A stretch of 64,000 nucleotides of DNA from Rhodoferax potami (lineage in GTDB: Bacteria; Pseudomonadota; Gammaproteobacteria; Burkholderiales; Burkholderiaceae_C), in the NCBI RefSeq assembly GCF_032193765.1, contig NZ_JAVBIJ010000001.1, positions 1,984,001-2,048,000 on the forward strand, written 5' to 3'. This document shows, one piece after another, positions 17,963 to 27,820 of the stretch. The number at the start of each line of letters is the position of its first letter. Position 1 is the first letter of the stretch. The notes beneath the pieces were generated by a model. The model saw only the letters and a list, made by a program, of their open reading frames with translations, ran no database searches and was not told the DNA's origin. The translations under genes and the position numbers were made by a program.

Positions 17963-18949
17963 TTACAGCAAGTGTTTCACGCCGTCTTGTTCGCCTTGGA
18001 GTTCAGCCAAGGTCTTGTTAATGCACTCTTGCGAGAACGCGTCAATTTCCAGGCCTTCGACGATCTTGTATTCGCCATTCGCGCAGGTCACGGGGTAACC
18101 GAACATGACTTCCTTGGGAATGCCGTATTCGCCGTTGGAAGGAATGCCCATGGTGACCCACTTGCCGTTGGTGCCCAAAGCCCAGTCACGCATGTGGTCG
18201 ATAGCCGCGTTGGCAGCAGATGCTGCGGAGGACAAACCACGTGCAGCAATGATGGCTGCACCACGCTTGCCCACGGTGGGCAGGAATGTTTCGCGGTTCC
18301 AGGTTTCGTCGTTGATCATGTCTTTCACAGACTGGCCAGCGATGGTGGCGAAACGGTAGTCGGCGTACATGGTGGGAGAGTGGTTGCCCCAAACGGCCAA
18401 TTTCTCGATGTCCGCCACGGCCTTGCCGGTCTTGGAAGCCAACTGGCTGGCAGCGCGGTTGTGGTCCAGACGCAGCATGGCGGTGAAGTTCTTGGCTGGC
18501 AGATCCGGCGCAGCCTTCATGGCGATGTAGGCGTTGGTGTTGGCAGGGTTGCCCACCACCAGCACCTTGACGTTGCGGGAAGCCACCGCGTTCAGTGCCT
18601 TGCCTTGGGTGGTGAAGATGGCGCCATTGATGGCCAGCAGTTCAGCACGCTCCATGCCGGGGCCGCGTGGGCGGGAACCGACCAACAATGCGTAGTCGGT
18701 GTCCTTGAATGCGGACATGGGGTCGGAATGGGCTTCGATACCAGCCAACAGCGGGAATGCGCAGTCTTCCAACTCCATGATCACGCCCTTAAGCGCGTTC
18801 TGGGCCTTCTCGTCGGGGATTTCCAGCAATTGCAAGATCACGGGCTGGTCTTTGCCCAACATTTCGCCAGAGGCGATGCGAAACAGAAGTGCGTAACCGA
18901 TTTGACCTGCTGCACCTGTAACGGCAACGCGGACGGGTTTCTTGCTCAT
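17963..18949 (-). CDS. mdh: Malate dehydrogenase
   Basis: The protein has 328 residues. It has the NAD motif [18 protein letters not shown], substrate arginines in [26 protein letters not shown] and the catalytic histidine in [10 protein letters not shown]. This is the cytosolic-type malate dehydrogenase (malate to oxaloacetate). The ATG at 18949 is preceded by GGAG at 8 bp; an upstream in-frame start would add 18 atypical residues. It leads the minus-strand arm mdh-CitE-like-secreted protein-acnB and diverges from the GntR regulator. Confidence 0.97.
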   Translation of the reverse strand: MSKKPVRVAVTGAAGQIGYALLFRIASGEMLGKDQPVILQLLEIPDEKAQNALKGVIMELEDCAFPLLAGIEAHSDPMSAFKDTDYALLVGSRPRGPGMERAELLAINGAIFTTQGKALNAVASRNVKVLVVGNPANTNAYIAMKAAPDLPAKNFTAMLRLDHNRAASQLASKTGKAVADIEKLAVWGNHSPTMYADYRFATIAGQSVKDMINDETWNRETFLPTVGKRGAAIIAARGLSSAASAANAAIDHMRDWALGTNGKWVTMGIPSNGEYGIPKEVMFGYPVTCANGEYKIVEGLEIDAFSQECINKTLAELQGEQDGVKHLL

Positions 18950-19071
18950 GGTAAAACTCCAGGAAGTGTTGAGAAAACGGCGACTAAGCAGCGCCCGCAA
19001 CAAGCCATGCTGCGCTGCAGATTGCCTCCGAGTTTACCCTCGAATTTGACGCCCAGTCAATTTGTCTTATG

Positions 19072-19083
19072 TCTTATATAAGA
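19072..19083. promoter_or_regulatory. Perfect palindrome between mdh and gntR, likely operator
   Basis: TCTTATATAAGA is a perfect 12-bp palindrome in the 188-bp divergent gap, preceded by another GTCTTAT unit at 19065. Its position suggests the binding site of the adjacent GntR protein controlling both arms. Confidence 0.5.
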
Positions 19084-19137
19084 TATGATTAGGGACTATT
19101 TTGAGTCTGACTCGCAGCTGACATTCACGCCCTCTAC

Positions 19138-19944
19138 ATGCCCGCAAACACCCCTCCATCGAACGACAGCGCCATTGGCGCGACTGCCGATCAGGGCATG
19201 GTGCCGGGCCCGGCTGTCACACCGGCTTTCAGCCCGCTGTACCAGCAGATCAAAGCGCTCATTCTCCAAAGCCTGCAGAGCGGCGAATGGAAGCCCAGTA
19301 CCGCCATCCCCAGCGAGCAAGAACTGGCCGGTCGCTACCGGGTGAGCCAAGGCACAGTGCGCAAAGCCATCGACGAACTGGCCGCAGAGAACCTGGTAGT
19401 GCGCCGCCAGGGAAAAGGCACATTTGTGGCCACCCATGCCGAACGCCACACCCAGTACCGGTTTCTGCGACTGGTACCCGAAGGCGGCGAGCAAGCCAAT
19501 GAAGGCCCGGCCGAGCGCCGCATCATTGACTGCAAACGCACCCGTGCAACGGCGGATGTCGCGCGCGCACTGTCGCTCCGGGCGGGAGACGCGGTACTTC
19601 AAGTGCGGCGGGTCTTGTCATTTGCCGGCACACCCACCATTCTGGAAGATTTGTGGCTCCCCGGCGGTCCTTTCAAAGGGCTGACGGCAGAGCGACTGAA
19701 CAGCTACAACGGCGCGATGTATGCGCTTTTTGAAACAGAATTCGGCGTCCGCATGGTGCGGGCGGAAGAAAAAATCAAAGCAGTCCTCCCCGATCCGGAA
19801 CAGCGCGGGCTGCTCCAAACCGGTGCTCAAACGCCATTATTGAGCGTGGAGCGAACTGCGTTCACATACAACGATTTACCCATGGAGCTCCGTCGGGGCT
19901 TGTACCTGACCGACACACACTACTATCGAAATGCGCTAAATTGA
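19138..19944 (+). CDS. GntR family transcriptional regulator (HutC/UTRA type)
   Basis: The protein has 268 residues. The winged helix-turn-helix (about 45-105) contains LQSGEWKPSTAIPSEQELAG, RYRVSQGTVRKAIDELAAEN and RRQGKGTFV; the C-terminal UTRA effector domain contains ILEDLWLPGG and ERTAFTYNDLPMELRRGLYL. UTRA regulators bind small metabolites and usually repress neighbours. It heads the plus arm followed by sdhC and is divergent from mdh, so TCA-cycle control is the natural inference. The ligand is unknown. Confidence 0.88.
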   Translation: MPANTPPSNDSAIGATADQGMVPGPAVTPAFSPLYQQIKALILQSLQSGEWKPSTAIPSEQELAGRYRVSQGTVRKAIDELAAENLVVRRQGKGTFVATHAERHTQYRFLRLVPEGGEQANEGPAERRIIDCKRTRATADVARALSLRAGDAVLQVRRVLSFAGTPTILEDLWLPGGPFKGLTAERLNSYNGAMYALFETEFGVRMVRAEEKIKAVLPDPEQRGLLQTGAQTPLLSVERTAFTYNDLPMELRRGLYLTDTHYYRNALN

Positions 19945-19948
19945 TGCG

Positions 19949-19988
19949 TTGCACCATGAAAGACCAATGTCAGATTGGTGCGGTGCAA
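19949..19988 (+). promoter_or_regulatory. Nested inverted repeat between gntR and sdhC
   Basis: An outer TTGCACC/GGTGCAA pair encloses an inner ACCAAT/ATTGGT stem with loop GTCAG. No T run follows. It starts 5 bp after the gntR stop and ends 60 bp before sdhC, so it could be a protein site, an RNA processing site or a leader hairpin. Confidence 0.4.
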
Positions 19989-20048
19989 TAGAATTTTGGC
20001 CTGCGATTTCCAGAATTACAAACACGTTACATCCAAGAAAGCCCATCC

Positions 20049-20492
20049 ATGACTGAGCTCAACTCCTCCTCCAAACGCGCGCGGCCTGAATTCCGCAACA
20101 TCAATGCGCTCAGCGACCTCCCAACGTATCGCCTCCCTCCGGCGGGTTGGGTATCGATCCTCCACCGGATCAGCGGCGCCATCATGTTTATCCTGATGCC
20201 ACTCATTATCTGGATGTTCGACACCTCCGTATCCTCGGAAATCTCATTTGCAAAGTTCACCAGTGTGTTTAGCCTCGGCGTGGGCTTTATCCCCGGCTGG
20301 TTCATGAAACTCGTAGCTCTGGCCCTCATCTGGGCTTATTTGCACCACTTCATCGCTGGCGTGCGCCACCTGTGGATGGATATCAACCACGCAGTGAGCA
20401 AAGAGTTCGGTCGCAGCTCCGCCATCGTGACCCTGAGCCTGGGCAGCTTGCTGACGCTGGCCTTGGGACTCAAGCTGTTCGGCGTTTACTAA
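20049..20492 (+). CDS. sdhC: Succinate dehydrogenase cytochrome b556 subunit
   Basis: The protein has 147 residues with three membrane helices (about 40-60, 82-105, 122-145). RPEFRNINALSDLPTYRLPP leads into the SILHRISGAIMF quinone/heme helix, and HHFIAGVRHLWMD carries the heme-ligand histidine region. SdhC and SdhD anchor the flavin and iron-sulfur subunits and form the ubiquinone site. It is the first structural gene of sdhCDAB. Confidence 0.95.
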   Translation: MTELNSSSKRARPEFRNINALSDLPTYRLPPAGWVSILHRISGAIMFILMPLIIWMFDTSVSSEISFAKFTSVFSLGVGFIPGWFMKLVALALIWAYLHHFIAGVRHLWMDINHAVSKEFGRSSAIVTLSLGSLLTLALGLKLFGVY

Positions 20493-20517
20493 GCAACAAC
20501 TAAAAAGGAACCACTTC

Positions 20518-20883
20518 ATGGCAGTTAATTACGGATCCAAACGCGTCGTTGTTGGCGCTCACTACGGCCTGCGCGACTGGTTGGCTCAGCGCGTCACCGC
20601 GGTGCTGATGGCACTTTTTACCGTGGTCTTGCTGGCGCAAGTGCTCTTGTCCAAAGGCCCTATCGGTTACGACAAATGGGCTGGCATCTTTTCCACGCAG
20701 TGGATGAAGTTTTTGACCTTTGCGGTCATCATCGCCATGCTCTACCACGTGTGGGTAGGCGTGCGTGACATCTGGATGGATTACGTCAAACCGGTCTCTA
20801 TCCGCTTGTCCTTGCAGGTGTTCTCTATCGTTTGGCTAGTTGGCTGCGCCGGCTGGGCTATCCAAGTTCTGTGGCGTCTCTGA
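20518..20883 (+). CDS. sdhD: Succinate dehydrogenase membrane anchor subunit
   Basis: The protein has 121 residues with three hydrophobic helices and the family stretch HYGLRDWLAQRVTAVLMALF, then MLYHVWVGVRDIWMDYVKP with the heme-ligand histidine. It pairs with SdhC in the inner membrane. It lies 25 bp after sdhC with AAAGGAA as the ribosome site, and 23 bp before sdhA. Confidence 0.94.
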   Translation: MAVNYGSKRVVVGAHYGLRDWLAQRVTAVLMALFTVVLLAQVLLSKGPIGYDKWAGIFSTQWMKFLTFAVIIAMLYHVWVGVRDIWMDYVKPVSIRLSLQVFSIVWLVGCAGWAIQVLWRL

Positions 20884-20906
20884 TCCCTTCCAACAGGCAC
20901 TAATTC

Positions 20907-22697
20907 ATGTCTTACTCCGTTTCTAAACGCAAATTCGACGTCGTCATCGTGGGAGCCGGCGGCTCCGGCATGCGCGCATCCCTGCAACTGGCTCGCGCCG
21001 GTTTGAACGTGGCAGTGCTGTCCAAAGTGTTCCCCACCCGCTCCCACACCGTGGCAGCGCAAGGCGGCATCGGTGCCTCCCTGGGCAACATGAACGACGA
21101 CAACTGGCACTACCACTTCTACGATACCGTGAAGGGTTCCGACTGGCTCGGCGACCAGGACGCTATCGAATTCATGTGCCGTGAAGCCCCCAAGGTCGTG
21201 TACGACCTGGAGCACATGGGCATGCCCTTCGACCGTAACCCTGACGGCACGATTTACCAGCGCCCCTTCGGCGGCCACACCGCTAACTACGGCGAAAAGG
21301 CCGTGGAACGCGCTTGCGCAGCGGCTGACCGTACCGGCCACGCCATGTTGCACACGCTGTACCAGCAAAACGTGGCAGCCAAAACCAGCTTCTTCGTGGA
21401 GTGGATGGCCCTTGACCTGATCCGCGACGCGGAAGGCGACGTGGTCGGTGTTACGGCGCTGGAGATGGAAACTGGCGATATCCACATTCTGGAAGCCAAA
21501 ACCACTTTGCTGGCCACCGGTGGCGCAGGCCGCATCTTTGCCGCCTCCACCAACGCATTCATCAACACCGGCGACGGCTTGGGTATGGCAGCACGCGCTG
21601 GCATCCCGTTGGAAGACATGGAGTTCTGGCAATTCCACCCCACCGGCGTGGCCGGTGCGGGCGTGTTGCTGACCGAAGGTTGCCGTGGAGAAGGCGCTAT
21701 TTTGCTGAACAGCAACGGCGAACGCTTCATGGAGCGCTATGCGCCTACCCTGAAAGATTTGGCCCCGCGCGACTTCGTGTCCCGCTCCATGGACCAGGAA
21801 ATCAAGGAAGGCCGCGGCTGCGGCCCGAACAAGGACTACGTGCTCTTGAAGCTGGACCACCTGGGTGCTGAAACCATCCACAAGCGCCTGCCATCGGTGT
21901 ACGAAATCGGCGTGAACTTCGCCAACGTCGACATCACCAAAGAGCCGATCCCTGTGGTGCCCACCATCCACTACCAAATGGGTGGTATCCCCACCAACGT
22001 CAATGGTCAGGTCGTGGTGCAAAACGGCGACGTGCACAACCAGGTCGTCAACGGCTTGTACGCAGTGGGCGAATGCTCCTGCGTCTCGGTGCACGGTGCC
22101 AACCGCCTGGGTACCAACTCTCTGTTGGACTTGTTGGTCTTCGGCCGTGCAGCCGGCAACCACATCGTCAACTACATCAAGGGCAGCAAAGAGCACAAGC
22201 CTCTGCCCAAAGACGCTGCAGACCGCACCCTCGAGCGTGTGTCCCGCTTGGACAACGCCAAGAGCGGCGAATACGCGCAAGACGTGGCCAACGACCTGCG
22301 CGCCTCGATGCAGCAACACGCTGGCGTGTTCCGCACCCAGAAGAGCATGGACGAAGGCGTGGTCAAAATCGCTGAACTGCGCGAACGGGTCAAGGCGCTC
22401 AACCTCAAGGACAAATCCAAGGTTTTCAATACCGCACGTATTGAAGCCCTCGAGGTGGAAAACCTGATCGAGGCAGCAGAAGCAACTATCGTGTCCGCCG
22501 CTGCGCGTCACGAGAGCCGCGGCGCCCACACGGTGGACGACTACGGCGATACAGCCGAGCACCCCAACGGCCGTAACGACAAAGAGTGGCACAAGCACAC
22601 GCTGTGGTACAGCGAAGGCAATCGCCTTTCTTACAAGCCGGTTCAAATGAAGCCTTTGACCGTGGACTCGGTGCCACTCAAGGTTCGTACGTTCTAA
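20907..22697 (+). CDS. sdhA: Succinate dehydrogenase flavoprotein subunit
   Basis: The protein has 596 residues. The dinucleotide fold is VVIVGAGGSGMRASLQLA; the covalent-FAD histidine lies in FPTRSHTVAAQGGIGAS; HPTGVAGAGVLLTEGCRGEG and HYQMGGIPTN form the dicarboxylate site. It oxidises succinate to fumarate. It is full length and sits in a tight operon. The antisense strand is open over most of its length because of codon bias, but shows no homology I recognise. Confidence 0.97.
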   Translation: MSYSVSKRKFDVVIVGAGGSGMRASLQLARAGLNVAVLSKVFPTRSHTVAAQGGIGASLGNMNDDNWHYHFYDTVKGSDWLGDQDAIEFMCREAPKVVYDLEHMGMPFDRNPDGTIYQRPFGGHTANYGEKAVERACAAADRTGHAMLHTLYQQNVAAKTSFFVEWMALDLIRDAEGDVVGVTALEMETGDIHILEAKTTLLATGGAGRIFAASTNAFINTGDGLGMAARAGIPLEDMEFWQFHPTGVAGAGVLLTEGCRGEGAILLNSNGERFMERYAPTLKDLAPRDFVSRSMDQEIKEGRGCGPNKDYVLLKLDHLGAETIHKRLPSVYEIGVNFANVDITKEPIPVVPTIHYQMGGIPTNVNGQVVVQNGDVHNQVVNGLYAVGECSCVSVHGANRLGTNSLLDLLVFGRAAGNHIVNYIKGSKEHKPLPKDAADRTLERVSRLDNAKSGEYAQDVANDLRASMQQHAGVFRTQKSMDEGVVKIAELRERVKALNLKDKSKVFNTARIEALEVENLIEAAEATIVSAAARHESRGAHTVDDYGDTAEHPNGRNDKEWHKHTLWYSEGNRLSYKPVQMKPLTVDSVPLKVRTF

Positions 22698-22712
22698 AGC
22701 GAGATCAAGATC

Positions 22713-23417
22713 ATGACCAAACGCACTTTCTCCATCTATCGCTACGATCCGGACAAGGACGCCAAGCCCTATATGCAGGACATCGAGGTCGAACTCGATG
22801 GCTCCGAACGCATGCTGCTGGACGCCCTGATGAAGCTCAAGGCCATTGACCCGACCATTTCCTTCCGCCGCTCCTGCCGCGAAGGCGTGTGCGGATCGGA
22901 CGCGATGAACATCAACGGCAAAAACGGTCTGGCCTGCCTGACCAACATGCTGACCTTGCCTGGCAAGATTGTGTTGAAACCCCTGCCCGGCCTGCCCGTG
23001 ATCCGCGACTTGATCGTGGACATGACCCAGTTCTTCAAGCAGTACAACTCGATCAAGCCCTACTTGATCAACGACACCGTGCCGCCCGAAAAAGAGCGCC
23101 TGCAGTCGCCTGAAGAGCGCGAAGAGCTCAACGGCCTGTACGAGTGCATCTTGTGCGCCAGCTGCTCAACCAGCTGCCCCAGCTTCTGGTGGAACCCCGA
23201 CAAGTTCGTTGGCCCAGCAGGCTTGCTGCAGGCCTACCGCTTTATTGCGGACAGCCGCGATCAAGCGACCGGTGAGCGCCTGGACAACCTGGAAGACCCT
23301 TACCGATTGTTCCGTTGCCACACCATCATGAACTGCGTCGACGTCTGCCCCAAGGGATTGAACCCCACCAAGGCCATCGGCAAGATCAAGGAAATGATGG
23401 TTCTGCGTGCGGTTTAA
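22713..23417 (+). CDS. sdhB: Succinate dehydrogenase iron-sulfur subunit
   Basis: The protein has 234 residues. The [2Fe-2S] cysteines are in SCREGVCGSDAMNINGKNGL followed by AC; the [4Fe-4S]/[3Fe-4S] cysteines are in CILCASCSTSCPSFWWNPDK and CHTIMNCVDVCPKGLNP. It passes electrons from SdhA to ubiquinone. The gap to sdhA is 15 bp. Confidence 0.97.
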   Translation: MTKRTFSIYRYDPDKDAKPYMQDIEVELDGSERMLLDALMKLKAIDPTISFRRSCREGVCGSDAMNINGKNGLACLTNMLTLPGKIVLKPLPGLPVIRDLIVDMTQFFKQYNSIKPYLINDTVPPEKERLQSPEEREELNGLYECILCASCSTSCPSFWWNPDKFVGPAGLLQAYRFIADSRDQATGERLDNLEDPYRLFRCHTIMNCVDVCPKGLNPTKAIGKIKEMMVLRAV

Positions 23418-23438
23418 CGCAAGCTACGGTAAACGCGC

Positions 23439-23717
23439 ATGACAGACGAAAAAATCGATGAACGAGGTTTGAGCAAACTGCAATGGCGCTGCCGTCGCGG
23501 TCTGCTGGAAAACGACTTGTTCATCGAGCGCTTTTTCCGCCGGTACAGCGACACCTTGACGGTTCGCCATGCCGACGCCCTGTCTGCGCTCATGGACCTG
23601 AGCGACAACGACTTGCTCGACGTGCACTTGGCACGAAAAACGCTGTTGCAGGTGGACGCTGCCCTCGATCGCGCAGACGTCCATGAAGTTTTGAAAATGT
23701 TGAGAGAACCTCTCTGA
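23439..23717 (+). CDS. sdhE: FAD assembly factor SdhE
   Basis: The protein has 92 residues. The SdhE core is [20 protein letters not shown], where the family RGxxE-type motif (RRGLLEND) contacts SdhA. SdhE promotes covalent flavinylation of SdhA. It lies between sdhB and gltA, as in many proteobacteria, supporting the call despite its small size. Confidence 0.93.
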   Translation: MTDEKIDERGLSKLQWRCRRGLLENDLFIERFFRRYSDTLTVRHADALSALMDLSDNDLLDVHLARKTLLQVDAALDRADVHEVLKMLREPL

Positions 23718-23727
23718 AAGGCGAAAG

Positions 23728-25038
23728 ATGAAACTAGCTGATAACAAAGCCACCCTGTCGTTCAGTAACGGCAGCCCCAGCGTGGAAATGCCCGTTTACC
23801 AGGGCAACATCGGACCGGATGTGATCGACATCCGCAAGCTTTACGCCCAGACCGGCATGTTCACTTATGACCCCGGTTTTCTCTCAACCGCTTCTTGCCA
23901 GTCCGGCATCACCTATATCGACGGCGACAAGGGTGAATTGCTGTACCGCGGCTACCCCATCGAGCAGTTGGCCACCAATGTCGACTATCTGGACACCTGC
24001 CACCTTTTGCTGAAGGGTGAACTGCCCAACGCCACAGAGCGCGTGGACTTCCACAAACTTGTGACCAACCACACCATGGTCAACGAGCAGATGCAGTTCT
24101 TCTTGCGTGGCTTCCGCCGTGACGCACACCCTATGGCTGTGTTGACCGGCTTGGTGGGCGCCCTGTCTGCGTTCTACCACGACAGCACTGACATCAATAA
24201 CCCTGAGCACCGCGAAATTGCAGCGATCCGCCTGATCGCCAAGATGCCTACGCTCGTGGCTATGGCCTACAAGTACGGCGTAGGCCAGCCTTTCATGTAC
24301 CCGCAGAACGACCTGAGCTACTCCGGCAACTTCCTGCGCATGATGTTCGGCACTCCTTGCGAAGAGTACAAGGTCAACCCCGTAATCGAACGTGCGATGG
24401 ACCGCATCTTCATCTTGCACGCAGACCACGAACAAAACGCGTCCACCTCCACCGTTCGCCTGTGCGGTTCCTCCGGCACCAACCCCTTTGCTGCTATCGC
24501 AGCCGGTGTGGCTTGCTTGTGGGGCCCTGCCCACGGCGGTGCGAACGAAGCCTGCCTGAATATGCTGGAAGACATCCAGCGTCAAGGCGGTGTGTCCAAG
24601 GTCGGCCAGTTCATGGAACAGGTCAAGGACAAGAACTCCGGCGTCAAGCTCATGGGCTTTGGTCACCGCGTGTACAAGAACTACGACCCCCGTGCCAAGC
24701 TCATGCAAGAGACTTGCAATGAAGTGCTGGAAGCCTTGGGACTGGAAAACGACCCGCTGTTCAAGCTGGCCAAGCAGTTGGAAAAGATCGCCCTCGAAGA
24801 CGACTACTTCGTCCAGCGCAAGCTCTACCCCAACGTGGACTTCTACTCCGGCATCGTGCAGCGCGCCATCGGCATCCCTGTGAACCTGTTCACCGGTATC
24901 TTCGCATTGGCTCGTACCGTTGGCTGGATTGCCCAGTTGAACGAAATGATCGGCGACCCTGAGTACAAGATCGGCCGCCCACGCCAGCTGTTCACCGGTT
25001 CCGTCAAGCGCGACGTCAAGCCGCTCGACCAGCGCTAA
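23728..25038 (+). CDS. gltA: Citrate synthase
   Basis: The protein has 436 residues, the usual type II (hexameric) length. Catalytic motifs: first His in [20 protein letters not shown], second in [15 protein letters not shown], and [14 protein letters not shown]; the active-site Asp lies in [13 protein letters not shown]. It condenses oxaloacetate and acetyl-CoA. It is the final gene of the sdh arm and is followed by a strong terminator. Confidence 0.97.
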   Translation: MKLADNKATLSFSNGSPSVEMPVYQGNIGPDVIDIRKLYAQTGMFTYDPGFLSTASCQSGITYIDGDKGELLYRGYPIEQLATNVDYLDTCHLLLKGELPNATERVDFHKLVTNHTMVNEQMQFFLRGFRRDAHPMAVLTGLVGALSAFYHDSTDINNPEHREIAAIRLIAKMPTLVAMAYKYGVGQPFMYPQNDLSYSGNFLRMMFGTPCEEYKVNPVIERAMDRIFILHADHEQNASTSTVRLCGSSGTNPFAAIAAGVACLWGPAHGGANEACLNMLEDIQRQGGVSKVGQFMEQVKDKNSGVKLMGFGHRVYKNYDPRAKLMQETCNEVLEALGLENDPLFKLAKQLEKIALEDDYFVQRKLYPNVDFYSGIVQRAIGIPVNLFTGIFALARTVGWIAQLNEMIGDPEYKIGRPRQLFTGSVKRDVKPLDQR

Positions 25039-25054
25039 GCCCTAGCCTGCGCAT

Positions 25055-25090
25055 CAACCCCGCCACCCGAAAGGGTCGCGGGGTTTTTTT
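25055..25090 (+). terminator. Intrinsic terminator after gltA
   Basis: AACCCCGC pairs with GCGGGGTT across CACCCGAAAGGGTC-type sequence, followed by seven T. It closes the gntR-sdhCDABE-gltA arm. Confidence 0.92.
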
Positions 25091-25092
25091 AT

Positions 25093-25153
25093 GGCTTTTG
25101 GGGTGCTAGCCCAAACAGAGACTGCGTATGACGATATAAAAATAATAGCACCC
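25093..25153. repeat. Dispersed palindromic repeat, copy 3
   Basis: The minus strand reads GGTGCTATTATTTTTATAT, then ACGCAGTCTCTG and GGGCTAGCACC. It is a diverged member lying between the gltA terminator and the lysR gene. Confidence 0.55.
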
Positions 25154-25265
25154 ATCCATCCCCACCAACTGGGTAATGCTCAGCAGCCTGTCCACGTGCC
25201 CTTCCAAGACCCTTGGCATCGCCAATTGCGATGACAAACACTCAAAGCAGTGGGAAAATATGAAT

Positions 25266-25288
25266 AGACATCGAGTAACGCGATGTCT
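25266..25288. promoter_or_regulatory. Inverted repeat with LysR-type T-N11-A box
   Basis: AGACATCG, 7 bp, CGATGTCT is a perfect 8-bp inverted repeat holding a T-N11-A box (TCG...CGA). It lies 8 bp upstream of the preferred lysR start, suggesting autoregulation. Confidence 0.45.
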
Positions 25289-25295
25289 CAACACC

Positions 25296-26210
25296 ATGCT
25301 CCTTCAGGACCGTCACTTTTCCCGCCGCATAGACCTCGCATCGCTACAGATGTTCGTGGCCGTGTGCGAGTGCGGAAGTATTGGCAAGGCTGCTGAGCGG
25401 GAGTTCATAGCAGCCTCGGCCCTGAGCAAGCGCTTGAGCGATCTGGAAGCAACCCTGGGCAGTCCGCTCCTGCAACGCCACTCCCGCGGCGTGCACCCGA
25501 CTCCCGCCGGACAAAGCTTGCTGCACCATGCGCGCAGCGTGCTGTTCACCTTAGATCGGATGCACACCGAGCTGCATGAATACGCCGACGGAGCGCGCGG
25601 CCAAGTGCGGGTGCATGCCAGCATCTCGGCTACCGTGCAGTTTCTTCCGGAAGACCTGGGCGCATTTATCCGCGCACACCAAGGCATCCGGATTGACCTT
25701 GAAGAACACCTGAGCAGCGAAGTCATCCGCGCCGTGCAGGAGGGCGCCGCCGATTTCGGCGTGTGCAACACCGCAGATGGCGCGGGTGAGTTGCAGACGC
25801 TGCCCTACCGCCAGGACCAATTAGTCCTGATCGTGCCCAGCACCCACGCGCTGGCGCGCGAATCGTCAGTGGCGTTCGCCGACACTTTGGCTCTAGACCA
25901 CGTGGGCCTGCACTCCAACAGCTCCATTTACACGGCGATGCGGCAGGCAGCGGCGGCGCTGGGACAAAACATCAAGCTACGCATTCAGGTCACCGGCCTG
26001 GACGCCATGTGCCGCATGATCCACAACGGCTTGGGCGTGGGGGTCATGCCCCAACGGGCTTTTGCGCTGATGCACAGCACCGGTACGCTGACCGCAGTCC
26101 CCCTTACCGACCCATGGGCGCACCGGCACATTGAGCTGGTGGCCCGCGACTTCTCGACCCTGCCACGCAGCGCGCGCTTGCTGGTCGACCACCTAAAATC
26201 AAATCTCTAA
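25296..26210 (+). CDS. LysR family transcriptional regulator
   Basis: The protein has 304 residues from this ATG. The N-terminal helix-turn-helix ([20 protein letters not shown], then [16 protein letters not shown]) is followed by [15 protein letters not shown] and a periplasmic-binding-protein-like effector domain. The regulon is not evident. It is preceded by a terminator and followed 13 bp later by leuC, so control of the leu genes is possible but unproven. An ATG at 25260 with GGGAAA upstream would add 12 residues and place the inverted repeat inside the gene; homology starts after 25296. Confidence 0.85.
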   Translation: MLLQDRHFSRRIDLASLQMFVAVCECGSIGKAAEREFIAASALSKRLSDLEATLGSPLLQRHSRGVHPTPAGQSLLHHARSVLFTLDRMHTELHEYADGARGQVRVHASISATVQFLPEDLGAFIRAHQGIRIDLEEHLSSEVIRAVQEGAADFGVCNTADGAGELQTLPYRQDQLVLIVPSTHALARESSVAFADTLALDHVGLHSNSSIYTAMRQAAAALGQNIKLRIQVTGLDAMCRMIHNGLGVGVMPQRAFALMHSTGTLTAVPLTDPWAHRHIELVARDFSTLPRSARLLVDHLKSNL

Positions 26211-26223
26211 AGGAAGCAACCTC

Positions 26224-27672
26224 ATGGCACGCACGCTCTACGACAAACTCTGGGACGACCACGTCGTCCACACCGAAGACGATGGCACCTCCATCCTCTA
26301 CATCGACCGCCATCTGGTCCATGAAGTGACTAGCCCTCAGGCGTTTGAAGGGCTGCGTGAAGCAGGTCGCAAAGTCTGGCGTATCAGCTCCATCGTAGCC
26401 ACCGCCGACCACAACACCCCGACCACCGGTTGGGAGCTGGGCTACGACGGAATCACCGACCCGACCAGCAAAGAACAGGTCACCACGCTGGACAGCAACA
26501 TCAAGGAATTCGGTGCTGCCGCGTTCTTCCCTTTCCTGTCCAAGCGCCAAGGGATCGTGCACGTCATGGGACCTGAAAACGGCGCCACCCTGCCGGGTAT
26601 GACGGTGGTCTGTGGTGACAGCCACACCTCCACCCACGGCGCATTTGGTGCACTGGCGCACGGCATCGGTACCAGCGAGGTCGAGCACGTCATGGCCACG
26701 CAAACCCTGCTGGCCAAAAAGGCCAAGAACATGCTGGTCAAGGTCGAAGGCCATGTGGCCCCTGGCATCACCGGCAAAGACATTGTGCTGGCCATCATCG
26801 GCAAAATCGGGACCGCGGGCGGCACCGGCTACACCATCGAATTCGGCGGCTCCGCCATCCGCGCGTTGAGCATGGAAGGCCGCATGACCGTGTGCAACAT
26901 GGCCATTGAAGCCGGCGCCCGCGCCGGTCTGGTGGCCGTGGATGAAAAAACTATCGAGTACGTCAAGGGCCGCCCCTTGTCACCCGGCGCCAACGCAGCT
27001 TCCCCTGAAGCCGCAGCGGTGGAATGGGACCAAGCGGTTGCCTTCTGGAAGACCCTGCACTCCGACGCTGGCGCGCATTTCGACACCGTGGTCGAGCTGG
27101 ACGCCACCCAAATCGTGCCGCAAGTCACCTGGGGTACCTCACCCGAAATGGTGCTGGGCGTGGACGCCATCGTGCCGGACCCGGACAAGGAAAAGGACGC
27201 CAACAAGCGTGGCGCCATTGAGCGGGCACTCACCTACATGGGCTTGGAGCCCGGCAAGGCATTGAACGATCTGTTCGTGGACAAGGTGTTCATCGGCTCC
27301 TGCACCAACAGCCGCATCGAAGACATGCGCGAGGCCGCCGCCGTGGTGAAGAAGCTGGGCCAGAAAGTAGCCAAGAACATCAAGCTGGCCATGGTCGTGC
27401 CCGGCTCCGGCTTGGTGAAAGAACAGGCCGAGCGCGAAGGCCTGCACGAGATCTTCAAGGCCGCCGGCTTTGAGTGGCGCGAGCCCGGCTGCTCCATGTG
27501 CCTGGCCATGAACGCCGACCGCCTCGAGCCCGGTGAGCGTTGCGCCTCCACCAGCAACCGCAACTTTGAAGGTCGTCAAGGTGCCGGTGGCCGCACCCAC
27601 TTGGTGAGCCCCGCCATGGCTGCTGCTGCTGCCATCCACGGCCACTTTGTCGACATCCGCAAATTCGCCTGA
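26224..27672 (+). CDS. leuC: 3-isopropylmalate dehydratase large subunit
   Basis: The protein has 482 residues, aconitase-like. It has [20 protein letters not shown], iron-sulfur cysteines in [11 protein letters not shown] and [10 protein letters not shown], and [20 protein letters not shown]. With LeuD it isomerises 2- to 3-isopropylmalate in leucine synthesis. AAAGGAAG precedes the ATG. The subunit genes are separated only by a small lipoprotein gene. Confidence 0.97.
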   Translation: MARTLYDKLWDDHVVHTEDDGTSILYIDRHLVHEVTSPQAFEGLREAGRKVWRISSIVATADHNTPTTGWELGYDGITDPTSKEQVTTLDSNIKEFGAAAFFPFLSKRQGIVHVMGPENGATLPGMTVVCGDSHTSTHGAFGALAHGIGTSEVEHVMATQTLLAKKAKNMLVKVEGHVAPGITGKDIVLAIIGKIGTAGGTGYTIEFGGSAIRALSMEGRMTVCNMAIEAGARAGLVAVDEKTIEYVKGRPLSPGANAASPEAAAVEWDQAVAFWKTLHSDAGAHFDTVVELDATQIVPQVTWGTSPEMVLGVDAIVPDPDKEKDANKRGAIERALTYMGLEPGKALNDLFVDKVFIGSCTNSRIEDMREAAAVVKKLGQKVAKNIKLAMVVPGSGLVKEQAEREGLHEIFKAAGFEWREPGCSMCLAMNADRLEPGERCASTSNRNFEGRQGAGGRTHLVSPAMAAAAAIHGHFVDIRKFA

Positions 27673-27691
27673 CCCATTGAAAGGACTGAAT

Positions 27692-27820
27692 ATGAAAACC
27701 GCACTTATCGCCGCATGCGCCGCGACCCTGCTGTTGCTGTCTGCCTGCAACACGGTCAAAGGCATGGGTCAGGACCTGCAAAAAGCAGGCGAAAAAATTG
27801 AAGGCGCTGCCAAGAAATGA
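27692..27820 (+). CDS. Entericidin EcnA/B-like small lipoprotein
   Basis: The protein has 42 residues. The signal peptide is [16 protein letters not shown] with lipobox LSAC, and the mature part [20 protein letters not shown] followed by AKK is the amphipathic helix typical of entericidins. Entericidin A/B in E. coli form a small antidote/bacteriolytic lipoprotein pair; here there is one gene. GAAAGGA lies upstream of the ATG. Its TGA overlaps the leuD ATG by 4 bp, so it is co-translated inside the leu operon. Confidence 0.85.
   Translation: MKTALIAACAATLLLLSACNTVKGMGQDLQKAGEKIEGAAKK

Noticed and set aside
20781..22646. Very long open frame antisense to sdhA
   Set aside because: It mirrors sdhA codon bias, has low-complexity His/Val/Gly composition and no recognisable domain; the sense strand encodes a complete SdhA.
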